From NCBI GenBank assembly GCA_022841475.1, contig JALHRJ010000020.1:1-64000 (forward strand): a stretch of DNA of 64,000 nucleotides, in the 5' to 3' direction. The position numbers and the translations under genes are program-made. The stretch is from Cyclobacteriaceae bacterium (GTDB taxonomy: Bacteria > Bacteroidota > Bacteroidia > Cytophagales > Cyclobacteriaceae). Under the pieces are notes generated by a model. That model did no database searches. It saw only the letters and a list, made by a program, of their open reading frames with translations, and had not been told where the DNA came from. Positions 1-9,395 of this stretch are shown here, in pieces. Within the stretch, counting starts at the first letter, position 1. Each line of letters starts with the position of its first letter.

Positions 1-44
1 TGATTGCGTCTCAGGTTATTCAGCAGCAGCTGAATAGGGAATGA
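1..44 (+). CDS. 3' end of an upstream gene (possible)
   Basis: Frame 3 is open from the window edge and ends with TGA at 42-44, giving a C-terminal tail IASQVIQQQLNRE. Only 13 codons are visible, so neither the function nor even the reality of the gene can be established. The remaining bases to 178 look non-coding and would hold the leader of the helicase gene that follows. Confidence 0.3.
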   Translation, partial: IASQVIQQQLNRE

Positions 45-178
45 GTAAAACACTTTGGGAATAAAGAGATAAAGCTTTCTCATGATAGACCCTTCAAGAT
101 ATGAAATTTAGATCATCTCCAAAACTATGTGGTATGGTTCAAAATTCGTAAATCGTATTCTTTAATTCTTTCCGGATT

Positions 179-3100
179 TTGAATAAAACTTTCTCTATTT
201 ATCGTTCTTCGGCTGGCTCTGGCAAAACCAGAACGTTGGCCAAGGAATATCTCAAACTGGCACTTCGCTATCGTTCTGATTATTTCAAGCATATTCTGGC
301 TGTTACGTTTACCAATAAGTCCACCCAGGAAATGAAGGACCGCATCCTTGCTTACCTGGATGATTTTTCGAATGATCGCTCACTTGGACTGGCACAAGAG
401 CTTCAACAGGAATTGAGTTTGGACGCGCTTACCTTTAAGCAGCATGTGCAGGAGGTGCGCAGCGAAATTCTGCATAAGTATTCACATTTTGCAATCAGCA
501 CGATAGATGCTTTTTTTCAACGGGTTATTCGGGCGTTTACGCGCGAGGCTGGCTTAGCGGGTGATTACCGGTTAGAAGTGGAGCAAGACGAAGTGGTGGA
601 TGAAGTGATCAGTAACCTGATGGAAGAGTTAGGTTCCAACCAGGAGTTAACAAAATTAGTCGTTGAGTTAGCCACTAATAATCTGAAAGAGGACAAAGGG
701 TGGGATGTGCGCCCCGGCTTGCGCGAGTTTGCCAAAGAAATTTTTAAAGAGGAATTCAGACTGGTTGAAACGGGAATTTCGCAGGTTACACAAGACCCCG
801 GTTTTTTCCTTACCCTGAAAGATAAACTACGAAAAGAAAAATTTGAGTTTATTAATGCTGTACGAAAACGCGCGGAGACGGGCGTTAAGCTTATTCAGGA
901 AAAGGGATTAGCGTTTGATGATTTTAAATATGCCAGCGGTGGTGCTTATGGATTTTTATTAAAGATCAGCAGAATAAAATCAGTTGATGGTGTTGACGAT
1001 AAGGAATTTGGTGTAAGGCCATTTAATGATTATCAAAGTAGTGCGAACTGGCCATCTAAAACGACAAAACATCAGGCAACTATTCTCAAGCTGGCGGCCG
1101 ATAAGCTAATACCCCTGCTAAACGAAATCATAGAAATCCGCAAAGGTTATTCCGCTGCCATTAGTGCTGAATTGGTGCTCGATAACTTCTATGCCTTCGG
1201 TTTGATTGCAGACATCTCGCGTAAGCTGAAAGACTACAAGCAGGAAAACAATATGATGTTGCTTTCCGATGCACCATATTTTCTTAACTCGGTAATTGGT
1301 GAAAGCGACACGCCTTTTGTATATGAAAAGGTTGGCTCCTTTTACAAGAATTTTCTGATCGATGAGTTTCAGGATACATCGGGGCTGCAATGGAAAAATT
1401 TTAAACCGCTTATAATTAACAGCCTCGACTCCGGTCACTCAAGTATTATTGTGGGCGATGTAAAACAGGCTATTTACCGTTGGCGCTCGGGCGATTTATA
1501 TCTCTTGCAGAAAGGAATAGCGGATGAAATTGGTAAACATCGTTTAGAGCCATTTGAACTTAAGACCAATTACCGAAGCAGTAAACAGATTGTTTCCTTT
1601 AACAATGCGGTTTTTCATTCAGCCGCGCAATTGGTTGCGCAAGAAACCGGTGCTGCTATCGCCACGCAGGTTTATGAAGACGTTGCCCAGGGAATTCAGA
1701 AAAAATCCGATGGCTTTGTAGAAGTTTCTTTTCTGAAAGGTGAAGAGGATGAAAAATGGGATGAGATTGCATTACAACGGATACCCGAACAACTGGAGCG
1801 GTTACAGGCTTTGCGGATTGGGTTAAAAGATATTGCCATTCTGGTGCGTACCAACTATGAGGGACAACGCATCGTTGCGCATTTGCTGGAGTACAAACAT
1901 TCTGGCAAAGCAAAAGATAATTTTAAGTACGATGTGGTATCCAACGAATCGTTGCAACTGGATGGAGCCGGATCGATTAACTTTTTAATCAGCGCCTTGC
2001 AGTATTTGCAAAATCCGGATAACGATATTGCCCGTGCCCAGTTATCTTATGAATATGCGCGGTTGAGGAAGGTAATGGATGATCTGCACCAGGTGTTTAC
2101 TGTAACTAACCAAACTACTTTTGAAAGTAATCTTCCGGATAGTTTCACAAAGCAAAAGAGCGCGTTGAAGAAGTTGCCTTTGTTCGAACTAACCGAAACC
2201 CTGGTTGAGCTATTTGGATTAGGTAAGGCGCCAGGTGAGTTGGAGTATCTCCAAACCTTTCAAAACGAAGTTCTGAATTTTTCGAGTCGTGAGCGCAATG
2301 ATATTGGAGCCTTTCTGGATTGGTGGAGTGAAACCGGGAGAAAAAAATCAATCCAGGTTTCGGGTGACGTTGATGCGGCTCAGATTATTACCGTCCATAA
2401 ATCAAAAGGCTTGCAGTTTAAATATGTGATCATTCCTTTTTGTTCGTGGGAGTTAGATCATAAACGTGGCCCGATGATGTGGGTAAAGTCGGACCAGCCA
2501 CCGTTTGATAAAGCCGGTTTTCTGCCAGTTAACTATGCGGGCAAGTTGGAAGAATCTTTCTTTGTGGATTATTACAAAGAAGAACGTATTCGCTGTTACC
2601 TCGATAATCTTAATCTATTGTATGTAGCGTTAACCCGCGCAGAACATGGGTTAATTGTTTCGGCTCCTTATTCTGCGAAGAGCAATAACCTTAGTAACGT
2701 GGGGTATTTGCTTTACCATGTAGTGCAGCAACCGGAATTAGCTGCGAACTGGAATGGAAACGAAAAAGTTTGGAGTTCAGGGGCATGTACTAACTATGAT
2801 GAGCAACGTTCACTTCCGGTTGCTTCGCTTTCGCTGAAACAATATGCAGCCAGTTCGTGGCGGAGCAAGTTGGTAATTCGCCATCATGCAGCCGGACATT
2901 TTCAGGAACAAGAAAGTGAAACCACCACACGGATTAAATATGGCATTCATCTGCATACTATTTTATCGCGTATTCACTACCGCGAAGAGTTAGATGAAAC
3001 CTTTTCTGTACTGCAACATGCAGGTATTATCAACGAGCAAGAGAAGCCTGAAATTCGCGAACTGGTAGAAGAGCTTTTAAGAAATGAAACAATTGCTTCG

Positions 3101-3409
3101 TGGTTTGAAAAAGAGTGGGAAGTGCGCACCGAAGTGCCGGTGCTGATACCGGGTGGGGAGGAAAGTCGTATTGATCGGTTAATGACTAACGGTCAGCAGG
3201 CGGTGGTGGTAGATTTTAAAACCGGTAATCCGACCAAAACTGATTCACAACAGGTTAATGGATATCTGGAAACACTCCGTAAAATGAATTTTCAGGATGT
3301 GAAAGGATACCTGCTTTATATTAAAACGGGCGAAGTGGTTTCAGTACCATCGGGTAAACCGACCAAAGCAACGAAACAGAATAAGAGTCAACTTGGATTA
3401 GATTTTTAG
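179..3409 (+). CDS. UvrD/Rep-type helicase with C-terminal PD-(D/E)XK nuclease (AddA/RecB-like)
   Basis: A superfamily 1A DNA helicase fused to a nuclease, expected to act with the next gene in processing double-strand breaks. Walker A SAGSGKT lies at residues 11-17, Walker B LIDEFQDTS near 393, the motif III/IV region GDVKQAIYRWRSGD near 425, NYRSS near 464, motif V VHKSKGLQF near 738 and motif VI YVALTRAEH near 815. The C-terminus has a PD-(D/E)XK core (IDRL then VVVDFKTG, about 995-1015). At 1076 residues the length fits Bacteroidota AddA-like proteins. The start is TTG at 179; Walker A begins only ten residues later, so a downstream start is unlikely. The following gene begins one base after the stop, so the two are surely co-transcribed. 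The family call is firm; the precise AddA versus RecB label is inference. Confidence 0.9.
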   Translation: MNKTFSIYRSSAGSGKTRTLAKEYLKLALRYRSDYFKHILAVTFTNKSTQEMKDRILAYLDDFSNDRSLGLAQELQQELSLDALTFKQHVQEVRSEILHKYSHFAISTIDAFFQRVIRAFTREAGLAGDYRLEVEQDEVVDEVISNLMEELGSNQELTKLVVELATNNLKEDKGWDVRPGLREFAKEIFKEEFRLVETGISQVTQDPGFFLTLKDKLRKEKFEFINAVRKRAETGVKLIQEKGLAFDDFKYASGGAYGFLLKISRIKSVDGVDDKEFGVRPFNDYQSSANWPSKTTKHQATILKLAADKLIPLLNEIIEIRKGYSAAISAELVLDNFYAFGLIADISRKLKDYKQENNMMLLSDAPYFLNSVIGESDTPFVYEKVGSFYKNFLIDEFQDTSGLQWKNFKPLIINSLDSGHSSIIVGDVKQAIYRWRSGDLYLLQKGIADEIGKHRLEPFELKTNYRSSKQIVSFNNAVFHSAAQLVAQETGAAIATQVYEDVAQGIQKKSDGFVEVSFLKGEEDEKWDEIALQRIPEQLERLQALRIGLKDIAILVRTNYEGQRIVAHLLEYKHSGKAKDNFKYDVVSNESLQLDGAGSINFLISALQYLQNPDNDIARAQLSYEYARLRKVMDDLHQVFTVTNQTTFESNLPDSFTKQKSALKKLPLFELTETLVELFGLGKAPGELEYLQTFQNEVLNFSSRERNDIGAFLDWWSETGRKKSIQVSGDVDAAQIITVHKSKGLQFKYVIIPFCSWELDHKRGPMMWVKSDQPPFDKAGFLPVNYAGKLEESFFVDYYKEERIRCYLDNLNLLYVALTRAEHGLIVSAPYSAKSNNLSNVGYLLYHVVQQPELAANWNGNEKVWSSGACTNYDEQRSLPVASLSLKQYAASSWRSKLVIRHHAAGHFQEQESETTTRIKYGIHLHTILSRIHYREELDETFSVLQHAGIINEQEKPEIRELVEELLRNETIASWFEKEWEVRTEVPVLIPGGEESRIDRLMTNGQQAVVVDFKTGNPTKTDSQQVNGYLETLRKMNFQDVKGYLLYIKTGEVVSVPSGKPTKATKQNKSQLGLDF

Positions 3410-3410
3410 A

Positions 3411-6254
3411 ATGGAATCATTTTTGAAAGAGCTGGCCCGAAAAGTAAATGCCGAACCTCAGTTCGAGCAGTTGACTTTTATATTTCCTAATCGAAGGGCG
3501 GCTCTTTATTTTCGGAAACACTTATCGGAAGTAATTACCAAACCGGTTTTTGCACCCCGGTTTATTACGATCGAAGATTTTATTGCTTCCTTCTCGCCCT
3601 ATCAGATTCCTGATAAGTTGGAGTTGGTTCATAAACTGCATGGTATATACAATGAGGTAATTGGTGTACACAAAGAAAACTTCGATCAGTTTTATTTCTG
3701 GGGCGAAATGTTGCTGCGCGATTTTAATGAGATTGATAAATACGTGGTGAATGCTGAGCAATTATTTCGCGATTTGCGCAACCAGAAAGAACTGGATACC
3801 AGCTTCGATTATCTCACTGAAGATCAGAAAAGGTTCCTGCTTGATTTTTGGAAGGAGTTTGAAGCGAATATTACAGATAACAAGCAGCAGTTTCTGAATG
3901 TATGGAGTAAGTTGTTTAATCTGTATCAAACCTACCGCCAGCACTTGCAACAACAAGGTCTTGCCTTTGAGGGCATGGTGCATCGGGAAGTAGCGGAAAA
4001 TATTGCTTCACTATCAGCAAACAAATACTCACCCGTGCAACTTCGCTTTGTGGGTTTTAACGCTTTAACAAAAGCTGAGGAAAAAATTCTCTGTCACTTT
4101 GTTACGCAGGGCAGTCAGATGGTATGGGATGGTGACGAGTATTATGTAAACAACAAAGCCCAGGAAGCCGGTGAGTTCTTTCGCGAGTATCAAGAACACG
4201 CTGTTTTAAAGCAGACTTTTAATCAGGAGTTCCCTTCTAATTTTCGCAGTCCTAAGTCAATAAAAGTTTTTGGAGCCGCGCAACCCATAGGTCAGGCCAA
4301 GTTAATGGGTCAGATTCTGCAAGAGGAATTAAACAAAGGGTTGGTGCCAGAAGATACATTGATTGTATTGCCCGATGAAAAGTTATTGATGCCGGTACTG
4401 TATGGACTACCACAAAGCATCGAAAAACTAAATGTCACGATGGGGTATTCGTTGGGTAATACCTCATTCTTCAATTTGTTGGAGTTGTTGGTAGAGTTGC
4501 AGATTGGTAAGCGAAAAGAATATTATAGTCATCGGCAGGTGCTGTCGTTATTGTCGCACCCGTATGTCATTGCGGCCGATCCGGGTTTGGCCAATTCCAA
4601 GCGCAAGGAAATTCTACGGAGTAATTGGATGCAGATCCCACAAGGATATCTGGCCAGTGAGAATCCCTTGCATCGGTTGATTTTTGGTGACTTGTCGGAG
4701 GGTTTGTTGCCATACTTGCAGCATGTGTTAAAAGAAATCGGTTCGCTCGAATCTATTCTTGATCTGGATCAGGAGTTTGCCTTTCAGTTTGTTAAATTAT
4801 TGAATAGGGTACAAGATATAATGGGATTACAAATACCTGATGCGGCTGACCGAAAGGAATTTGTTAAATCAATGAAATCATTTTTGCGATTACTGCGTCA
4901 ATTGGCGCGCGCAGAAAAAATTCCATTTAGTGGCGAGCCTTTAAAAGGTTTGCAGATTATGGGTGTGCTCGAAACCCGTAACCTCGATTATAAAAATGTG
5001 TTTGTGCTGTCGCTGAATGAAGGTGCGTTTCCTTCTTTTGGTGGAAAGGGTTCGTACATTCCGTTCAACATTCGTAAAGCTTACGCCTTGCCAACCACTG
5101 AGCATCAGGACGCCATGTATGCATATTTATTTTACCGCATGTTGCAACGGGGTGAAAATGTGTTTCTGTTTTACAATACCGAAACCGATCAATTGGGACA
5201 AGGCGAGAAGAGTAGATATCTGCAGCAACTTATTTTTGAAAGTGGATTAAAGATGGAATCGCAGGTGCTGCACAATTCACCCATGCCGTTGGCTGTTGAG
5301 CCGATTGTTATTGAAAAGACTGCGGAGGTGCAGGAGGCCATTATGAAACTGAATGAAGGCAATACGTACTTTAAAGGAATCTCACCGTCTGCCTTGGTGG
5401 CTTACCTGGATTGCAAGCTAAGGTTTTATTTTAAGCACGTGGCTCGAATCCGAGAGCCCAACGAAGTGGAGGATGAACTGGGTGCGCGTGAGTTGGGAAA
5501 TTTTTTGCATAAGGTGATGGAAAAATTTTACAAGAATCTGACGCAGCGTAAGCGGAATAAACTTGTAGAAGCCGGGGACTTTACGGATGCTAGTCAGGTG
5601 ATCAATAAACTATTGGACGAAGAGTTTACCGCCACCTACAACATGGAACCCGGTAAAAAAGTGGAGTACGAAGGACAAAGCGTAATCATACAGCAACTCG
5701 CGCAAAACTTCGCAGCGCGGATTTTAGAGCACGATAAAGAAATGGCACCCTTTGTTATGGAAGCTGTTGAACAGGATGGACTGCTGCACCGTATTAAAAT
5801 CAGTCATGCCCCCGGCTATGCGGTGTTGGGTGGTAAGATAGATCGGGTAGACCGGAAGGATAACGTGTTGCGCATTGTAGATTACAAAACCGGAAGTGAT
5901 AAACTGGATTTTGAAAGTGTTGCTGCTTTGTTTGATCGCAACAGTAAGAAGCGGCAAAAGGCTGTATTCCAAACTTTGTTGTATGCGTTTTTGTATCAAA
6001 CCAATTTTTCGCTCAAGGCCGATGACCAGATGCTTACTGGTATTATGAATCGTGAATTTTTATTTGGTAATGCAGGATTTGGATTGGAGATGAACAAAAG
6101 ACGGGTTTACAATGTGCTTCCGCTGATGGAAGAATTCAGCGCACACCTTACAACGTTGTTGGAAGAAATTTTTAATCCCGAAGTTCCGTTTGATCAAACA
6201 ACGGATACTAAGACCTGTGAGTTTTGTCCGTATAAAAACATTTGTTATAGATAA
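3411..6254 (+). CDS. PD-(D/E)XK nuclease family protein, AddB-like
   Basis: Second subunit of the AddAB-like helicase-nuclease. The N-terminus is a degenerate helicase region (FIFPNRRAALYFRKHL in place of a classical Walker A), and the C-terminus carries a RecB-family nuclease: GGKIDRVDR near residue 806 and IVDYKTG near 822. One cysteine in YLDCKLRFYF (about 666) and a terminal cluster CEFCPYKNIC (about 935-945) match the four-cysteine iron-sulfur staple known for AddB nucleases. Length 947 residues. The start ATG lies one base after the preceding stop. The predicted role is recombinational repair and degradation of linear DNA, by analogy with the family. Confidence 0.88.
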   Translation: MESFLKELARKVNAEPQFEQLTFIFPNRRAALYFRKHLSEVITKPVFAPRFITIEDFIASFSPYQIPDKLELVHKLHGIYNEVIGVHKENFDQFYFWGEMLLRDFNEIDKYVVNAEQLFRDLRNQKELDTSFDYLTEDQKRFLLDFWKEFEANITDNKQQFLNVWSKLFNLYQTYRQHLQQQGLAFEGMVHREVAENIASLSANKYSPVQLRFVGFNALTKAEEKILCHFVTQGSQMVWDGDEYYVNNKAQEAGEFFREYQEHAVLKQTFNQEFPSNFRSPKSIKVFGAAQPIGQAKLMGQILQEELNKGLVPEDTLIVLPDEKLLMPVLYGLPQSIEKLNVTMGYSLGNTSFFNLLELLVELQIGKRKEYYSHRQVLSLLSHPYVIAADPGLANSKRKEILRSNWMQIPQGYLASENPLHRLIFGDLSEGLLPYLQHVLKEIGSLESILDLDQEFAFQFVKLLNRVQDIMGLQIPDAADRKEFVKSMKSFLRLLRQLARAEKIPFSGEPLKGLQIMGVLETRNLDYKNVFVLSLNEGAFPSFGGKGSYIPFNIRKAYALPTTEHQDAMYAYLFYRMLQRGENVFLFYNTETDQLGQGEKSRYLQQLIFESGLKMESQVLHNSPMPLAVEPIVIEKTAEVQEAIMKLNEGNTYFKGISPSALVAYLDCKLRFYFKHVARIREPNEVEDELGARELGNFLHKVMEKFYKNLTQRKRNKLVEAGDFTDASQVINKLLDEEFTATYNMEPGKKVEYEGQSVIIQQLAQNFAARILEHDKEMAPFVMEAVEQDGLLHRIKISHAPGYAVLGGKIDRVDRKDNVLRIVDYKTGSDKLDFESVAALFDRNSKKRQKAVFQTLLYAFLYQTNFSLKADDQMLTGIMNREFLFGNAGFGLEMNKRRVYNVLPLMEEFSAHLTTLLEEIFNPEVPFDQTTDTKTCEFCPYKNICYR

Positions 6255-6294
6255 AATATAATCCTATCGGAAAACGACTAAACCAATAAACCCT

Positions 6295-7209
6295 ATGCAA
6301 ACGATACTTGGAGCCGGTGGAGTAATCGGTAAAGAACTTTCTATCCACCTTCCCCGCCTAACAGCACAGATTCGGCAGGTGAGCCGGAATCCTCAAAAAG
6401 TGAATGCTGCTGATGAGTTAATGAAAGCCGATGTCTTAAACTATGCAGAAGTTGAAAAGGCCGTGGCCGGAAGTGATGTGGTGTACCTGGTAGCAGGATT
6501 AAAATATGAGGCTAAAGTATGGCAACAACAATGGCCTGTGGTGATGAAGAATGCAATTGATGCCTGCAAGAAACATAACAGTAAACTTGTGTTCTTTGAT
6601 AACGTCTACGCCTATGGTCAGGTGAACGGTACCATGACGGAGGAAACTCCCTTTAATCCTATCAGTAAAAAAGGAGAAGTGCGCGCGAAGATAGCTACCC
6701 ACTTGTTGGATGAAATTAAAGCCGGAAATTTAAAGGGGATGATTATCCGCGCAGCAGATTTCTATGGTCCGGGCGCAACGTTAAGTTTAATTCACTCTAC
6801 AATAACCGAACGGTTAAAAGCGGGTAAAGGCGCGCAGTGGATTGGAGATAAGAAGAAAGTCCACACATTTACATACACACCGGACGCAGGAAAGACTGTT
6901 GCCTTACTTGGAAATTCAGACGAAGCGTACAATCAAACATGGCATGCATTGACCAGTGCTGAAAAAATGACCGGAGAAGAATTGATTCGTATTGCCTATG
7001 AAATTATGAACATGCCGAACAAGGGTGTGCAAGGCATGTCGAAAACTGGTGTGCGGTTGCTGGGTTTATTTATACCCGTACTTCGCGAATTTGTGGAGAT
7101 GATGTATCAGTTTGAAAACGACTATGTCTTCGACAGTAGCAAAGCCGCAAGGTTTTTAAATGAAAGGGCTACTTTGTATAAAGAAGGGTTGCGTGAAACG
7201 CTAAAGTAG
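6295..7209 (+). CDS. NAD(P)-dependent epimerase/dehydratase (extended SDR)
   Basis: Rossmann-fold protein of 304 residues with the nucleotide-binding motif GAGGVIGKEL at residues 6-15. A strand with VVYLVAGL near 61-68 and the active-site region NVYAYGQ (about 103-109) are typical of extended short-chain dehydrogenases of the NAD-dependent epimerase family. The substrate cannot be told from sequence. It sits 40 bp downstream of the nuclease gene and could be read through from that operon, but is functionally unrelated to it. A strong hairpin follows the stop. Confidence 0.8.
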   Translation: MQTILGAGGVIGKELSIHLPRLTAQIRQVSRNPQKVNAADELMKADVLNYAEVEKAVAGSDVVYLVAGLKYEAKVWQQQWPVVMKNAIDACKKHNSKLVFFDNVYAYGQVNGTMTEETPFNPISKKGEVRAKIATHLLDEIKAGNLKGMIIRAADFYGPGATLSLIHSTITERLKAGKGAQWIGDKKKVHTFTYTPDAGKTVALLGNSDEAYNQTWHALTSAEKMTGEELIRIAYEIMNMPNKGVQGMSKTGVRLLGLFIPVLREFVEMMYQFENDYVFDSSKAARFLNERATLYKEGLRETLK

Positions 7210-7210
7210 T

Positions 7211-7239
7211 TGTCACCCTGCGAGTGCCTCAGGGTGACA
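7211..7239 (+). terminator. Hairpin just after the SDR gene
   Basis: A perfect 10-bp inverted repeat (TGTCACCCTG, 9-nt loop, CAGGGTGACA) begins two bases after the SDR stop codon. A second smaller dyad (CAGTCT / AGACTG, 7249-7254 and 7266-7271) follows. There is no U-run, so it may be a REP-like repeat that blocks transcription or stabilises the mRNA rather than a classical intrinsic terminator. Confidence 0.55.
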
Positions 7240-7288
7240 GGGAGTTGTCAGTCTGAGGCCCTCGAAGACTGTAAGTAGTTTAATAAAA

Positions 7289-7456
7289 AAGAGGCTGTCA
7301 CAAAAGTCATCCTGTCATCGCGGGCATTGACCCGCGATCCCAGATTTTAGAAGTAGAATGAGATTCCAGCTCAAAGCCTGCCTGCTCGTAGCCGTTTCGG
7401 CAAAGGCAGGGCCGGAATGACATTTCAATTTTAATTGACTTTTGTGACAGCCTCTT
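7289..7456. mobile_element. Palindromic MITE-like element, copy 1
   Basis: Bounded by 21-bp perfect terminal inverted repeats: AAGAGGCTGTCACAAAAGTC at the left end and its complement ending at 7456. The interior has further dyads (CGCGGGCATTGACCCGCG; CCTGCC / GGCAGG) and no reading frame. Two related copies occur at 10146-10322 and 25101-25237 and share the stretch around AGTAGAATGAGATTCC and GGAATGACATTTCAATTTTA. It lies between convergent genes. Terminal repeats of this kind resemble those of IS1182-like transposons as remembered, which is inference; no transposase is present. Confidence 0.75.
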
Positions 7457-7476
7457 ACCTTTACCCCAATCTGTTA

Positions 7477-8019
7477 TTACCCTTTAGCTAATTCTGCGTT
7501 GATGTGAAGTTTTACTTCTTCACTTACTACCATGCCACCAACTTCAGTGAGTGCATTCCAGTTCAAACCAAAATCCTTGCGATTTATTTTTCCATTGATT
7601 TCAAAACCGGCTTTAGTATTTCCCCATGGATCAACCATGATGCCGCCAAATTCTACGTCCAATATTACGGCCTTGGTGGTGCCACGCATGGTGAGTGCGC
7701 CATCAAGCTTATAGTCGTTACCAGAAACTTTCTTTAAAGTTCCTGTAAAGTCAACGGATGGGTATTGCTCAGCAGCAAAGAAATCGGGTGACTTCAGGTG
7801 TGTGTCACGATCGGCCTGATTAGTATCAATGCTGTTTACATCAAGACTAAAGTTTACGGATGCACCATCAAAGTCTTCGGTTTCGCTTTCTACGCTTCCG
7901 CTGAATTTTTTGAAGAAGCCGGTTACGGTGGAAATCACTAGGTGTTTCACTTTAAATTGTACTTCGGTGTGGGTTGTATCTATTCCCCACTTGGTTGCTA
8001 CTGCAGTTGATGTTGACAT
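7477..8019 (-). CDS. YceI family protein
   Basis: A 180-residue lipocalin-like beta barrel of the YceI family, whose members bind long isoprenoid or other amphipathic lipids. The family pattern is clear: WGIDTTHTEVQFKVKHL near the N-terminus, the VNFSLDVNSIDTNQADRD block, SPDFFAAEQYPSVDFTGT, and FGLNW near the C-terminus. There is no signal peptide, so this is the cytoplasmic variety common in Bacteroidota. Monocistronic by context, with a candidate promoter at 8091-8098. Confidence 0.92.
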   Translation of the reverse strand: MSTSTAVATKWGIDTTHTEVQFKVKHLVISTVTGFFKKFSGSVESETEDFDGASVNFSLDVNSIDTNQADRDTHLKSPDFFAAEQYPSVDFTGTLKKVSGNDYKLDGALTMRGTTKAVILDVEFGGIMVDPWGNTKAGFEINGKINRKDFGLNWNALTEVGGMVVSEEVKLHINAELAKG

Positions 8020-8090
8020 AATTTTAAAAGTTTAGTTTCTGTTTAATTGTTCTTGGAAAATAGCTTGTGCTTTATTTCCTTTTTGTTCTA

Positions 8091-8098
8091 CAAAGGTA
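8091..8098 (-). promoter_or_regulatory. Candidate -7 box for the YceI gene
   Basis: On the minus strand this reads TACCTTTG, an exact match to the Bacteroidota -7 consensus TAnnTTTG, about 72 bp upstream of the YceI start. No good -33 TTTG is seen at the usual distance, so confidence is moderate. Confidence 0.4.
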
Positions 8099-8180
8099 GG
8101 GCAAGGTTCTGCCTGAAGTCCTAGAACCAGATTAAGAAAGGAGGTGGTAAGACTTGAACTAGGTTAAGATTTTAATTGAC

Positions 8181-8257
8181 AATGAACAATGGATAGTTGA
8201 CAATTAGAGATTATTTCAAACATCCAATTGTCCATTATCAATTATCCATTGCTCATT
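8181..8257. repeat. AT-rich inverted repeat downstream of, and overlapping, the Crp-like gene
   Basis: Left arm AATGAACAATGGATAGTTGA (8181-8200) is nearly the reverse complement of the right arm (8234-8257). Families of ATGGAYAATTGA-type palindromes are common between Bacteroidota genes. The right arm contributes the last codons and the stop codon of the gene at 8242-8823. As RNA it would form a long hairpin able to act as a terminator or 3' stabiliser. Confidence 0.6.
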
Positions 8258-8823
8258 CTCTTCCTCCTTATCTTACTTAAGAACTCCGGTGTGATGCCCA
8301 GATATGAGGCAATGTATTTAAGGGGAACAAACTGTTCGAGGTGGGGGTATTTTTTCTGAAAATTAGAATAGCGCTCCTCAGCGGTGTTAGCGAAAGCTTC
8401 AATGAGACGGTTTTGATGGGTAACCAGCGAATTCTGAAACATAATCCGAAAGTACCGTTCAAATACCGGATATCGCTCCAGCAATTCTTCCATGCGTACT
8501 TTTGGAAGGAGCAATATTTCACTATCAGCCAACGCCCGTGTCGTGTAAATGGAAGGAAGTTGAGTTGTTAGGCTATGTAAATCACCCGTCCACCAACCTG
8601 ACGTGGCAAATTGAATGACCTGGTCGTTGTCTTTTGGGTCGGTAAAGTAGGTCATCAGGCAGCCTGTATTAACGTGAATAAAATTGTATGTGATCTCACC
8701 GTCTTTTTGGGCAAACTCTCCTTGTTTTAATTTTTGAGGAAGCAGTATGGAAATAAAGAAATCCTCTTCTTCCTTGGTAAGAGTGACATGCCGGGTAATG
8801 TGCGATAGAATATTGCGGTCCAT
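8242..8823 (-). CDS. Crp/Fnr family transcriptional regulator
   Basis: A 193-residue regulator with an N-terminal cyclic-nucleotide-binding-like beta barrel (about 25-115) and a C-terminal region containing LKYIASYLGITPEFLSKIRR, the short helix-turn-helix recognition element seen in Bacteroidota Crp-like proteins. No cysteines suggest an Fnr-type iron-sulfur cluster. The ligand is unknown. The last four codons (MSNG) and stop come from the palindromic repeat at 8181-8257, so the native C-terminus may have been replaced. It is divergent from the YkgJ-family gene, 69 bp away from its ATG. Confidence 0.87.
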   Translation of the reverse strand: MDRNILSHITRHVTLTKEEEDFFISILLPQKLKQGEFAQKDGEITYNFIHVNTGCLMTYFTDPKDNDQVIQFATSGWWTGDLHSLTTQLPSIYTTRALADSEILLLPKVRMEELLERYPVFERYFRIMFQNSLVTHQNRLIEAFANTAEERYSNFQKKYPHLEQFVPLKYIASYLGITPEFLSKIRRKRMSNG

Positions 8824-8881
8824 AATCGCGAAGATAAGGGACAGAACTGATTTTGCGATTTTCTCACTAGCGCAAATGCTT

Positions 8882-8889
8882 TACCTTTG
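8882..8889 (+). promoter_or_regulatory. -7 promoter box of the YkgJ-family gene
   Basis: TACCTTTG matches TAnnTTTG exactly and lies three bases before the ATG at 8893. An upstream in-frame TTG at 8887 is part of this box, so ATG 8893 is preferred as the start. The transcript would be leaderless or nearly so if the box is used. Confidence 0.5.
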
Positions 8890-8892
8890 ATT

Positions 8893-9384
8893 ATGGATTT
8901 AGATCGCTTCCGCGAAAAAGCAAAGAACAAATCAGTCGAAAATAAGAAGTTTCTTCAATCACTCAAGAAGCAGGATGCACGTACTGTAGATGATGCTTTT
9001 CATCAAGTGCATGAAGAAGTATTTGAAGAAATGGATTGTCTTAACTGTGCTAACTGTTGTAAAACAACCAGTCCGATTTTTTATCAAACGGATATTGAAC
9101 GTGTAGCTAAATCTTTACGAATGAAACCCGGTGATTTTATTGACCAATACTTACGCATTGATGAAGATCGAGACTATGTGCTCAAATCTTCACCTTGTCC
9201 TTTTTTAGATGTAGATAATTATTGCAAAGTATATGAAAGCAGACCCAGGGCTTGTCGCGAGTATCCGCACACCGATCGAAAGAAGATGGTACAGATTATG
9301 GATTTAACGTATAAGAATACACTGGTGTGTCCGGCTGTCTTTGAGATGGTGGAGCGATTAAAGAAAGTGAGCAAGAATTTATAA
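8893..9384 (+). CDS. YkgJ family cysteine cluster protein
   Basis: A 163-residue protein with the family's metal-binding cysteines: CLNCANCC near residues 48-55, then CPFLDVDNYCKVYESRPRAC with the following REYP, and a late CPAVFE. The family is thought to bind zinc or an iron-sulfur cluster; its reaction is not established. The long open frame starts at a TTG (8887) that overlaps a promoter box, so the ATG giving MDLDRFREKAKNK is chosen. It is divergent from the Crp-like regulator. Confidence 0.85.
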   Translation: MDLDRFREKAKNKSVENKKFLQSLKKQDARTVDDAFHQVHEEVFEEMDCLNCANCCKTTSPIFYQTDIERVAKSLRMKPGDFIDQYLRIDEDRDYVLKSSPCPFLDVDNYCKVYESRPRACREYPHTDRKKMVQIMDLTYKNTLVCPAVFEMVERLKKVSKNL

Positions 9385-9395
9385 ACCTTTTTCTA

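Noticed and set aside
8887..8892. TTG as the start of the YkgJ-family gene
   Set aside because: It lies inside a TACCTTTG promoter box; the ATG at 8893 is better.
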